This document shows positions 1 through 11,240 of a stretch of 64,000 nucleotides of DNA, piece by piece. The position numbers and the translations under genes are program-made. The notes under the pieces are model-generated. The model was given only the letters and a program-made list of their open reading frames with translations. It did not search any database and was not told the DNA's origin. Where the stretch lies: the NCBI GenBank assembly GCA_954871525.1, contig OX940864.1, positions 30,483,001 to 30,547,000 of the forward strand, given 5' to 3'. This DNA comes from Parietaria judaica. Its lineage: Eukaryota > Streptophyta > Magnoliopsida > Rosales > Urticaceae. Position 1 is the stretch's first letter, and every line of letters begins with the position of its first letter.

Positions 1-996
1 TTTTAGGAACAATAAAGGGTATGTTAATATTATTCTCGTGACACGTGAATAAGATTTGCTCTAAATAAGTATAATCTGTTACAGAAACTTAGTGATATAT
101 ATAAGGCAAATTAAGTGCCGGGTCGGAAGTTGGAACAATAAAATTCAATCAAAATATAAATGTAAAATAAGAGCATACCACTCCCTTCAACACAATATCG
201 GTTTCGGAGTCCTTGTTATTCTGATAAACAACCCCCGGACAGTCGATCAAGAAAATCCTCTTGGTAAGTGTGATGTATTGCCATGCTTTAGTCTCTCCCG
301 GGATAGGAGCGACTTTGCAGACCTGTCGAGTGAGAAAAACCGGGATTCAATCAAACAGATGGAACCTCTATTAATTAGTTATTAGTCAACCCAATTGACT
401 TTTTGTAAGTTAATTCAAAATGCCGAAGCATGAAGATTCCTAATTGTGGGAAGTTTTGATATTTTTATTTTCTTTTACTCGGAGTAAGTGACCGCATCGA
501 AGTGATGTAGCATTATGAATTAAACTCCAAATAAATCATAATAAAAAGTAAAAGATCCAAACTAGAAACACTATAACAGAGTAGAAATCCAACATTCTTT
601 GTTCGCAATGTGTTGATAACTGATGTCTTCCCGACGTTGGGATAGCCAACAAATCCCACTGAGATGGCTTGCTTCCAAAACTGATAGAAGAGAACCCTAA
701 TCTTGTAGCAAAGACAGAGCATTATTATCACTAGTACATTGCACCTCGCTTCGCTCCGTTACTGTTAATATCAATTATTATAAAAATAATAAAAATATTA
801 TTATTTAGATTTTGTGTTGTAATGAAAGTCCCACTAAAAGTATCATAACTCAGGAATAGAAAGTCAAAGCTTAAGAAGTCTAAACTAAAAAAATCGTTTG
901 TAACAACTTTAAAAATAAATATGACACTCACATTCCATTCATAAATCAATATTAAAAATCTTACATCAAACTCACAATAATGATTTTGCGGTAACT

Positions 997-1622
997 CAAT
1001 GGCGGAACTAGGATTCGAGGAGAGGGGGGCTCATTTTTTTTTCTTCATGAATAATGGTTCAAATATTCATAAATATTTTTCAAAATTGCGGTAAACACTG
1101 TGTAGAGGAAGATCCCATACTCACCGAAGCCCAAGCCGAGTTCTTACAATCAAAACAAATCTTGTTCAATATCAGAAAACCCCAGCACTTAATAGACAAA
1201 TACCAAGAAATCCAAAAATCAAACTCAATGATTTGAACCAGAACTACAAACGACACAGTACAATTAATTTATTAATTATTTTAGCTCAAAATTTCACCCA
1301 GAAAATAGGGACACATAGAGAGCAGGGAGAGAGCGAGGGTGAGGCGAGGGCGACTAAGCGAGCGTGAGATGATGCCAATTGGCTAGGGCAACCGGGGCGC
1401 TAAGGAAAAGCGATGCTGAATGAGAAGCGAGCGAAGCGAGTAGAAGAGTAATAGAGCCAGAGGCAAGCAGGAAGAGAATCTGAGAGAGAGCGCGAGAACA
1501 AGGGGGGCTTGACTAGGTTTGTGAGGGAGGCTGGACATCGATTGTTGGCCCAGGCTAATAGGATTTTCAAAATGTTTGGGGTGGCTCTAGCACCTATAGC
1601 GTATAACGTAGTTCCGCCTCTG
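997..1622. mobile_element. Non-autonomous TIR element, Mutator-like (626 bp)
   Basis: The ends are inverted: CAATGGCGGAACTA on the left and, read on the other strand, CAGAGGCGGAACTA on the right (12 of 14 identical). The flanking 9-mers gcggtaact (988-996) and gtggtaaca (1623-1631) match at 7 of 9 positions, which fits an aged 9-bp target duplication of the Mutator type. The inside is G/C- and purine-rich around 1310-1540 and has no credible coding frame. The superfamily is inferred from TSD length only. Confidence 0.55.
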
Positions 1623-2222
1623 GTGGTAACACAAAATGTTGGTAACAAATGTTTTATGTGACACTTACTATTCCTACGTTAGTCAATATTAAATAATGTA
1701 CATTTATCTCGCTACATTGAATTGGTAATAAATAAAATTACTGATAACAAATGCTCTAAAAGAAATATGCACTAATAAAACAAATACTTTAAAAAATAAT
1801 ACAAACACTAAAAAAGAAGAAGCATACTCCATATTATTATTTTTCAGCCTTTGAAAAAACTTATAAATCTCAATGCTTTCTTCACATCAATAACTTGTTG
1901 TTGCTTTTTTTTTTTAATGCATAAATATACATTTTGTACATGCTACTGCCTCATCTAAATTGGGCGTACCTAGAAAAGAATAAAATGAACATTTTGACAC
2001 TATAAATTGATCACTCGAATATATTACTGAATTTTTTTATATAAAAAATATATGTTTTGACACCATATACATTATCACGTGTATAACATTACATGAATAC
2101 TTTTTTTTTCATTTGTATATGATGTAATCTGAAAAAAGAAAAAGAAAAACATGTATCCACGTCGAATGCAATTGTTGCAATTTTTATGAATATATTAATT
2201 ATTCTTTTTCTTATAGATGAAC

Positions 2223-2270
2223 ATATATATATATATATGTATGTATATATATATATATATATGTATGTAT
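2223..2270. repeat. (TA)n/(TATG)n microsatellite
   Basis: An alternating AT tract is interrupted by atgtatgt steps. Confidence 0.9.
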
Positions 2271-2472
2271 ACTGAAATATTTTTAATGGATTTTTTGTGC
2301 ACAAATACATAATAATAGAAGAGTAGACATTTTGTTTTATTTAGATAGCATTATTTGAAATATCTCTCACGCACAAAACGTTTAAAAATAATACTTGGAT
2401 AATAGGGATAACTCATTTGTCTGCATTTGCATATATTATCAAAATTGGAGTTATTCTTTCAGTGTTAAAAGA

Positions 2473-2562
2473 AGGTAACTCAAGTGATTAGCAGTTATAA
2501 CCTATATCTTGAGGTCTAAAGCTTAAACTCTCATGATAAAAATAAATAAAAAATAAAAAAAG
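2473..2562 (+). repeat. Possible tRNA-derived SINE remnant
   Basis: The segment starts ggtaactcaagtgattagca, which resembles an A-box region of a tRNA-like SINE head. About 30 bases later gaggtctaaagcttaaactc resembles a decayed B box, and an A-rich tail of ataaaaataaa type follows. No target duplication was found and the match is loose, so this is only a candidate. Confidence 0.25.
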
Positions 2563-4262
2563 TTCTTTTATGTAGGTATATGATTTTTATGGATTATGGG
2601 TTACGACTAACGCATAACAAAATTCTATTTAATACAAATTTAAACATGTACATAAACACAATGTTTTTGTTTTTGTTTATTAAACATACAAATTACTAAT
2701 TAACATAAATATAGTATATAAAATCTATATACATGTACACTTGTCCGAGTCGTGAGTTTCTCGAGTGGGAGCTTGGCACTGTTTAGTTTCGTCTCCATCA
2801 GTGTATAGCATCTTTAACTATCTCACCTGATAAGTTACAATAACACAAAAAGAAAATTAAAATGAAGTGGAATTCAATATTCATAATAATAAAGCTATAT
2901 GTTTCGGTTTATAAATGGACAAACGAATATAAACAATGCACGTACCGTACCATAGACCCTTGAAGAAAGCCTTGTTGAATTATGTGGTATATTTTTAATG
3001 AAAAAACTCTATTTATAAGCTAGAAAAATACAATAAAGAGTCATACTCATTACTCATTATGACTTCATACAATTAAAATGAACTAGTGTACCGGCACCGC
3101 ACTTTGCGCGGTGATGTTGAAACAATGTCAAATTAAATAATTTATTGTCAATTATTATTTAAAAACATACATTTACAACAAACTATTTTATTATGTAGTA
3201 TGATTTATGATTTTTTTTTTAAATATAATTAGTTAAATTTTGAGATTACATACAAAATAAAAACTGAATATAAATGTTTTTTTTAAACGGTCTATATAAG
3301 AGTAAAATATTATGTCTAAATATGATAAAGAAAAATTTTGAACATGTATGAGGTAGATTCATAATAACAAATTACAATTACAGTGACGTTTATTTTTTTT
3401 ATGACAAATTACAATTTATAATGACATTTACAAAATTGTTAGTCTAAATTAATGTGTTTATATTGTATTTAAAAATCACAAATTAATAACATATAGAAAT
3501 TAACAAACTCAAACAATGAAAGTGATTAAATATCAACTATTTTTTTTATAACAATTGGCAGTGTAAAATATAAACACGTTATAATTACTTTTTATAACAT
3601 TTACAATCATATTTTAAGCAAATAATTGATTAATTTTTTTTAAAAAAAATCACATCAGAAAAGACATTTTATAACAACAAACTTATATGTCTACTTTGGA
3701 AATCAACTACTAATAAACACATTTAAAACATTTGTAGTTGAAAAAAATCATATACAAATGAAAATAATAAAAGAAATTAAAAATAGAAATCATGGCAATT
3801 ATTTTTTAAAGCTATATATAATTCAATATCAAATACAATAAAATTCAAACCTCTGAATTAAATCAAGATATGAAATCCAACCAATTGCACTCAATTTTGT
3901 TCTTTTCCTTGTTATAATACTATGTTTAAAATTATAAAATAATACCTTGCGAAAATAAGAGTCTTAATCTGAAATATGTGGATATGAAACTATCAGGAAT
4001 GATAGACAAAAAAAATCAAGAGTATGTATAGTGAGAAAGAGTGGGGAGGTGGAAATTAAGTTGACACGTAGAATGTTCCATGGAACTGAAGCTAAAGGCA
4101 AGAGTCGCACTGCGATATTATAGGCGAGAGTTCGTATTTAATTAATCATGTCGTAAAAAAGTTTATAAACAATTTTGGTGTATATGTTTATTTACCAACA
4201 CCATTATACGCGTGCTAATTCTTAAATACATGACATGATTTCAAATATATAGAATAAAAAAA

Positions 4263-4475
4263 AATACGTAATTTAAAGAAAATTAATCCGTTCAATGGAA
4301 TGTATTGTTGCTTATTAGGCAATATTAATACTATAGTATATTCTTCTTCTTTTTTTTTTTCTTTTGCGTGAAAAAAAGAAAAGAAAAGAAAAAATATATA
4401 CTATATAGTAGTAATATTGTCTAATAAGCAACAATACATTCCATTGAACGATTTAATTTTCTTTAAATTACATAT
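4263..4475. repeat. Foldback (inverted-repeat) element
   Basis: Arms of about 75 bp at 4263-4342 and 4393-4475 are near-perfect reverse complements; both contain cattgaacg/cgttcaatg and the ttgcttattag block. They are separated by a pyrimidine/purine-rich loop. This is MITE-like, but I found no clean target duplication. Confidence 0.6.
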
Positions 4476-5749
4476 TTCCTATATAAAATATATTTTATCT
4501 CCATCAAAAGTTCACTGTACTATTCATACTTTATGATAAGATAGTTTCCGCGAAGACTTGCAACAATGTTTGTAAGAAATCCAATAACAACCTACCGAAT
4601 GAAAATGTCAACCGGGAATTTAAAATTGCATTTTAACGTTTTTTTGTTTTTTTTTTTTATAGTGATCTTGAACTAAAAGTTCCATGAATTAGATTTTTAA
4701 TAATAGTGTCATTGCTCTAGGTGATGAAACAAACCTTATACTTCATACTAAAGTATTGTATTGTATCACATTATGGATATAAATTATTGGATCAGTACGT
4801 ATTTATTAGGTTTATTTGGACTACCATGTCTTCTAGTGTAGGCGCAATAATTTCAACTGTCAAATGAGCAAAAAATGAAGTAAAAACAAAGAAGCCTGAC
4901 AAATGTAACACAAAACATATTGATTGGCAAAAATTATTGAAACTCAAACCATTCATCGTAAATTTGGTTAAGAACCTTCCACATGATTACTATTAATAAT
5001 ACGAATTAAAAAAAGTGTTTCCGTCATATAGTGGCTTCTTCACTCAGACTTTGTTTCCTCTTCCAGTTTTATGTTTGTAGAGTAGAAGCGATGTATGAAC
5101 ACATTGATGAGCCCGTTGTTAGACAAATGATTTAATTAGTAATTCAAATCTATTTATGGGTCTCGATTTAGGATTCTAATGTAATCTACTTGAAAATAAC
5201 CAATAGAAGAAATAAATAAAGATAATTCTTGAAAATCAGTGAAAAAGAAGAACGCATGTAAATAGAAACTAAAATTCATCATGAATGATGCAAAAACACT
5301 TGCACAATAACATATCTTCAATTTTTAAGAGGAAAAAAGAATAATGGGAAACACCATTAAGGGAAAGGAAATCGAAAATTAACTTCTTTTCTACATTTAT
5401 TGAGAACTCTTGCGATACTACATACACACTTGTATCTAAAGTAACTTCTTTTTTACATTTAGTGAAAAGTCGTGCAATACTACATACACGTCTGCATCTA
5501 AAGAATCTACCATAATGAGAGAAGAAGACAATCAATAGATACTCCAATAGCTTTGCATAAAGTCATTACGTACTTTTTTCATTATTTTGCTATTAAAATT
5601 TGTAGAAATTAAAAAAAAATGGAAAAAAAAAAGAAAGTTTATTACAAATAGTTAAATATTTATAACATCAAATTAAATTCAAATTGGGTATACAAAATCA
5701 ACCAGTAAAACAAAAAAATGGAAACAGTATTTAAAAATAAATTCATGAA

Positions 5750-8700
5750 ATCCTACATTAGATATATTTCTAAGAAGGCTCGACTACAGAAACTACGTAC
5801 CAGAAATTATAAAGAGAGAAAGCATGATCGAAGAGTGTGAGGAAAAGGACATTGGGATCCTGACTGGTATCATCGCTGGATAAGGCACGGAGGCAAGACT
5901 CAAATGAATTAGATTGAATGATCTTCACAAAATTTAGGAAAAGAAAAGAAATTAAATAAGCCAAAATATATTAATTAGATTGAATGGTTGGAGAAACAAA
6001 ATTGGAATGATCTTAACAAAATTTGGGAAAAGAATCTTACCAGAGAAGAAACACAGCGGAAGGTGGACGGAGAAGTATTATCTTTGGAAGCTAAGTAAAA
6101 CAAAAATTGAAATAAAAAAATAACAGCCAAAATATATTAATTCGATTGAATTTTCAGATTGAATGATCGGAGAAACAAAATTGGAGAAGCAACGTGGTAC
6201 ACGGGGGACAGAGAAGCGTTATCTTCGACAGCAAATTAAAACTAAAATTGAAAGAAAAAAATAATAGCCAAAATATATTAATTAGATTGAATGATCTTAA
6301 CAAAATTTGGGTAAAGAATCTTACGGGAAAACGAAGCGGAAGGTGGACGGAAAAGTGTTATCTTTGGAAGCTAAGTAAAACTAAAATTGAAATATAAAAA
6401 TAACAGCCAAAATATATTAATTCGATTGAATTTTCTTATGAAAATCTATGAAAGGGAATGTTACCGGAGAAGCAAAGCAGCTAACAGGTGATGGAGAAGC
6501 GTTATCTTCGTAAGCATTAAGAAAATGATAAAGCTGGAAGAAAAAAAAAATCAATCCAAAATCAGTAAATCAAATCATGTAACAATCCCCTAAATAAAAA
6601 TTCTAATAAAAAAGCAACCAAAATCATTGACATTATATAAGTACAATCCATGAAAAGCAGAACTTTTAACAGAGGAAACAAAAATCATTGTCATTATATA
6701 AGTAAAATTGTTGATAAAAGTTAACTATTGGAATTTGTAAAACTTCAAAAGCATTACCTTTAATAAATCCCGTAAGTAAGACTCAGACCAGAAAGTTTAC
6801 GAACGTAAGTAAGTCTAAAATTGAATTAAAAAAAGTCAACTAATATTAGATTTCATGATCTTTCAAAATCTGTGAAAAAAAACCTTACCGGAGAACCAAC
6901 ACAACGGATGAGTGACAGAGAAGCGTTAATAAAATGATAACTCTGCCAAAAGAATCAAACAAAATTCTGTAAATTTAACCATTGATGAGAATGAGAATGG
7001 CATAAGTATGTTGCGTCCTTAAATATACTGTGTACTAAAGAAAAAATTCTGGAAACCATATATTAACCATACGAATCTCAAGTGTTCGTAAGAATCATAA
7101 ATTAAAGACTTTGCAAAGGAAAAATTACAAACTTATAAATGAGTTAAAAATTTATACAAAATTTATAAATATAGAAGTTTATAATATTACCGTGCAGCGG
7201 GAGGTGTTGAAGACGGTGGTAAATGGAATTGGTCTTGCACACCATTCATTTCACTGTGGGGGAGGAGGTATCATCCGTAATTGCAGAAAGATCGAAGAGT
7301 CGTCAAAGATTCTAGTTTTTGAAACTGAACCTGAGAGACGGAGGAGAGAATTAAGATTGTAGAGATTAAGTTTAAATATATGATTAAGGACTTTTCTCAA
7401 ACAATGACAATGCCAAACAAACAATTTTAACCAAACTAAAATTATGCATAATAGATCAAGCAGAAATCGATAGAAAAATCATTTAACGCTTATTGAAATA
7501 CTTCTAATCTTAAACTAAAAAAGGTGACCTTAAATATCTACTTCGAATGGCAGATTTGGCTGGAAGGCTATGTAGCAGGTCAACGCTTGTGGAACTTGGC
7601 TATGGCGGTGGGCTCTGCATGCGCATTGAAAAATGAATAAAGATTTGGAAAAAAAAAAAGCAATCAAAATTATTTAAACAGAAACAAAAGACCAAAAATA
7701 ACCGAGAAAACAGCGAGAAAACCATAATCACAAATAATTACTGGAACAGGTGGCAAATATAGTTGTGGTTGTGGGAGGATTAAATGGCGCCGGGGAGTGT
7801 TGGCGGATACGGCAGAGGCAGTGGTCTATGTGGTTGCTCAAATTGATGCGTCATTTCAATTATAACCTAACTTAATTAACTAAGTAAGGACTATTGGAGA
7901 GAATCAAAAGCTGACTTGATGCATGCTGTAAGTACTTGAATTAAAAAAATCATGTATTATTAAATTTTAATGGCACAAATCCTTATTAATTTGAAAATTT
8001 TCAATCTTTTTATTACCAATACCATGATTTAACACTGTCATCAAAGCAATAACTAAATTTTAATAAATTTCTCATCCAAAACTTATATGTTATAGAAACT
8101 AATTTGTAAAAATTAAAAATGCTAACATAAATATCATCCCCAACTAAAGCATCGTTGACTAACCTTCCATACTTATGAAGCTTTAAGTTTTCTAGTGCAA
8201 AGTGGTGTTGTCTGAATGAATAACACTCTAGTCCTGTGAAAAATTAACGGCAATCCGAAAGCTATTCAGTTTGAAACAAAAACCTAAATAACAATCTGCT
8301 ATACTAAAAAAACACTGAATAAACAATAACAAAAAAATCATCTAACGTTATTACAATCTCTAGTTCAATAGGAGAATGTTCTTTGTCTGTATTGTAGAGA
8401 TGAGATAAAATTCTCTTATTGAGGACTTTTCTCAAACAATTATAATGGTTAAGAAACAATTCTACTACCAAAGAAATTCAAGTAGAACAGCCAAATACAA
8501 CTCCATGGAATAGCACGAATACAACTCTAAAGAAATTCTTGATAAAAAAATAGCCTAAACACTTAATCTAAATTGAGAAATCTAACCTTAAATATCTTCT
8601 TCAAAAATATCATTTCTGCAGTCGAGCACCACTTTGGAGTCTCGAAGTTGAGAGAAACTTTGTGGTTTTGGCTGTAAGGCTTTGTGGTGAGGCGACACTT

Positions 8701-8850
8701 GACGGACTTGGCGATGGCGGCGGGATCGGTGGATACGCTTTGTGACCGAGCGAAGCAGCGACAGACAGAGACAATTCCGGAAGGACGTCGTCAAGGTATG
8801 AAATCGGACGGTCGTTCCGTGAAGAGAAATAGAAGGTTTAAAAAGCATTT
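5750..8850 (-). other. Exon-like repeated segments inside the inner Helitron
   Basis: On the minus strand, short G/C-richer segments recur in AT-rich DNA, several ending at a gtaa splice-donor-like site and some preceded by tttacttag. Copies lie near 6041-6096, 6195-6240, 6322-6376, 6462-6510 and 6888-6925, spaced about 140 bp; the first and third match almost base for base at a 281-bp period. A similar Pro/Ser-coding stretch occurs near 7555-7625 and again at 8640-8740, where the frame reads PPPSPSPSSVASP. I do not recognise the protein. This could be a captured gene fragment multiplied in tandem, or a plain tandem repeat with fortuitous splice-like ends. No continuous coding frame can be assembled. 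Confidence 0.45.
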
Positions 8851-9232
8851 GGGCAGTTATTATTCTTGGGGAAAATAAAGAAGAGGAATATAGATAGAAG
8901 ATGCATCATTTCATTTGGATGAACGAACACTCTTGGAAGAAGGTTTATTTTCATTTTTTTTTATTTAATTTTAAATCGTGAAAAAAAGATAAGTGAAAAG
9001 GTACGTTCTTTTTTTCTTTAAAAAATAAATCAAAAATTTGAGAAAAAAGAATAAGGCTCAAATTGATGGTTTTTGGCCGACACGATTCCCGAAATTATTG
9101 CCTTTTTATATATATAGATTTAGACGCTAAGAAGTGGAAAAACCAAAAGTCCTAATATAGATGAAGAGCTAAAGGTTTCTAACGTGATAAAACATCTCCC
9201 ACGTTTTGTTTCCTGTATTTTAGACTTGTTAA

Positions 9233-9406
9233 AATAAAATAAATAACTCATGCATAAATAATATGAAATATAAACCACTTTCTCATTTATAAATAACCAA
9301 TGCATAATACGTGTTTCTTAATAAAATAAATAACTCATGCATAAATAATATGAAAAATCAACCACTTTCTCATTTATAAATAACCGATGCGTAATACGTA
9401 TTTCTT
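9233..9406. repeat. Two-copy tandem duplication (87-bp unit)
   Basis: The unit starting aataaaataaataactcatg occurs at 9233 and again at 9320, with a few substitutions. It lies in the 5' part of the outer Helitron. Confidence 0.85.
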
Positions 9407-10102
9407 CTTTATCAATTGGAACTTTTTATAATTGCATGGTTTATTTCTTTTGTAATACTACAGATTTTAAACGTAGCCGTTTAATATTGAAATTGAGTAC
9501 ATTGAGTGATAATTTTGCTCTTTAAAAATTGTATAAGGATTTAAAAGAGCTTATTAAATAGGTAGCCAATGAAAGGGCAATAGATGACAAATAATGAACA
9601 TTGTAATTAAGTGGCATCAAATGCATTAGTTGAATGCATGATTTTTTATATAAAAAAAAAATTACAAATGCTAAAAAAGTTAGAATTCTCTGTTCTTGAT
9701 TCTTATGTGCTATATCCCTTGTGAGTTATGAAAAATTAGGATTCTCAATACTTGAATTTTATGGTGCCATGTCACTTGTTGTTTCCTCCTTTTAATATAT
9801 ATAGATTTGTCGGCATTAATACCAAAGAAATAACTTAAATTTATGAAAAATCAGAGCTGTCGGTTTCGGGGTATTTGACGATGTCTTTCATCAATAATAA
9901 GACTACAGCTTAAGCTCGATTATTAATTACAAAATAATCATAATTGCACAAACTAGCCCGAATATTATATAATTGATATTTTAAAATATATCTATACGTT
10001 TCCAAATGATTTATTGATGCTAGCATGGAAAGCCAGAGTTGGAAATTCTGTAGATAGTACTCTAAGCCAGCCTTTCGTTGCCCACGCCGGAATCAGATCG
10101 CA

Positions 10103-11240
10103 CTGAAGAAAAAAAGTGTTAAATCACCAATAAACATGGAAAATAGAGTGAAGGTGCAACGGGTATACTTATCAAGTTTTTGTTGTTGGATTATTGCATT
10201 TATTAATGCACAATCAATAAAGTTCTAATATGATCTATTTTGTAAAGAATGTGGGAATATCAAAAGTTCCACATTGATTAAACCGTAAGAGTTGGTGGTG
10301 TTTAAATAGAGTTGCATTTATGACAAACTCAACATGTGGTTGAATTAGTGGTAAGCCACACGGACCGTGTCGTGGAGGCGAGGAGGTGATATTATGCCAC
10401 CTTGTTCTTTCGCATCGCTGCCCTCGCCCGAGATCGGGGGCGTGGGCATATAGGCAGTAGTGCGTCTTGTAGGTGCACTTGTGGCACTTGAGCAGCGTAG
10501 GCTCGGGTCCTCGGGCTCTCTCGCAAAGATTCTCGCTTAGCGACGTTGATTACTAGCTGTTGGGAAATTTTGGCGGCTGCGAGGCAGTTTCTACTCGTTT
10601 GAACCGAACAAATTTGGGTGTTTGAGTGGTGTCGTTTCACAAACGGTCGCAACCTTATGAAAACACTTTGGACGGGTAATTGAGAGATTATCTAGGGTAT
10701 TATCTGAAAAGAAAAAATATATATATATATAAAATTTTCTTGGTTAAAGATCAATTTGAAGGTCAAAAGATATTTTGAGAAAACAATACTTACTCAAAAA
10801 AAAAAAAAAAAATTGCTGCTAAAAAATCGCATTCGTGAAAAAAAGAAATTTACCACAAGTATACCATAAGCAATTAAGCATGCCAGAATTTTGAAAACCT
10901 TGCTTGGGATAATCTTCTTTAGAATTTCTCAACACTTCTGCCTTCATTTTGTTCATCAAAATAAAATTAATTCTTCAATTTTTGCAATTTTTCACAAAAT
11001 GTGAAAGCGAGAGCCGAAACAACTAAATCTAAATTGTCGGAAATACAAGATGACTTAGGTTTTTAGTTCCTTTTAAATAAGAAATCTTAGTTTTGTTTAT
11101 TATTTTTTGTTTATAGAATATGAAACTATCGAATTAAAAATAACTAAAAAAGATAAATAGTCAAGATTAAATATATAATAAATAAATAAAAATCCAGAAC
11201 CCAATGGATTCAATTGGAAGTGATGTATTTTATATATTTA
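10103..11240. other. No gene seen; presumed NUG2 intron with LTR-like block
   Basis: DNA to the right of the NUG2 exon. A block at about 10230-10660 is G/C-richer and contains gtgggaatatcaaaagttcc followed by ccacattgat, a phrase typical of LTR ends, so a degraded LTR or leader is possible. The 86-residue minus-strand frame at 10392-10652 looks like no protein I know. The rest is AT-rich with homopolymer runs. Confidence 0.3.

Larger units (their letters stand above)
1632..3082. other. AT-rich DNA of the outer Helitron, no gene seen
   Basis: This stretch holds no reading frame with protein-like composition. It contains a TA/TATG microsatellite at 2223-2270 and a possible degraded SINE at 2473-2562. 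The remainder is featureless AT-rich sequence. Confidence 0.5.
3083..9118 (-). mobile_element. Inner Helitron, non-autonomous (6.0 kb)
   Basis: On the minus strand the element begins TCTATATATATAAAAAGG at 9118, preceded by A. It ends CTAG at 3083, followed by T. Twelve bases before its end sits a hairpin with arms CACCGCGC and GTGCGGTG (eight pairs, one G-T) and loop AAA. TC start, hairpin, CTAG end and A/T insertion site are the full Helitron signature. The 5' end is nearly the same as that of the outer Helitron (9805), so both belong to one family. No RepHel protein is encoded. The body carries a foldback repeat (4263-4475) and an array of exon-like segments (5750-8850). Confidence 0.75.
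731..9805 (-). mobile_element. Outer Helitron inserted in the NUG2 intron
   Basis: Helitrons are rolling-circle transposons that start with TC, end with CTRR after a short hairpin, and insert between A and T without target duplication. On the minus strand a 5' end TCTATATATATTAAAAGGAG begins at 9805 after an A, and a 3' end GTACTAG finishes at 731 before a T. The G/C-rich segment GGAGCGAAGCGAGGTGC lies just upstream of the 3' end but forms only a weak hairpin. Both ends lie inside the NUG2 intron; excising 731-9805 restores a 226-bp intron, which independently supports these boundaries. Its own DNA is 9119-9805 plus 731-3082, and the rest is nested elements. No Rep/helicase frame is visible, so it is non-autonomous. 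The 3' end is the less certain one. Confidence 0.6.
179..10102 (-). pseudogene. NUG2: Nucleolar GTPase 2 (NUG2/NOG2-type) gene, partial and frameshifted
   Basis: NUG2-type proteins are circularly permuted GTPases that act in late pre-60S ribosome maturation in the nucleolus. Three minus-strand exons are readable. Exon 9998-10102 (35 codons) starts [12 protein letters not shown] just after the expected NK of the G4 motif and ends before a gtatag donor. Exon 594-696 starts GSLLSVL and carries the P-loop GYPNVGKT. Exon 179-322 (48 codons, acceptor cgacag, donor gtatgc) carries the G3 motif DCPGVVY. The order G4-G1-G3 is diagnostic of the permuted family. In the middle exon about nine codons after GSLLSVL are missing and replaced by one base, a 26-nt deletion that shifts the frame before KQAISVGF. 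Family members read through here without a gap, so I call it a pseudogene. The exons upstream of 10102 were not found in the window; those downstream lie beyond its left edge. The intron 697-9997 is filled by Helitrons. Confidence 0.8.

Noticed and set aside
2089..2310. 73-codon frame with IYIYIY run
   Set aside because: Translation of a TA microsatellite.
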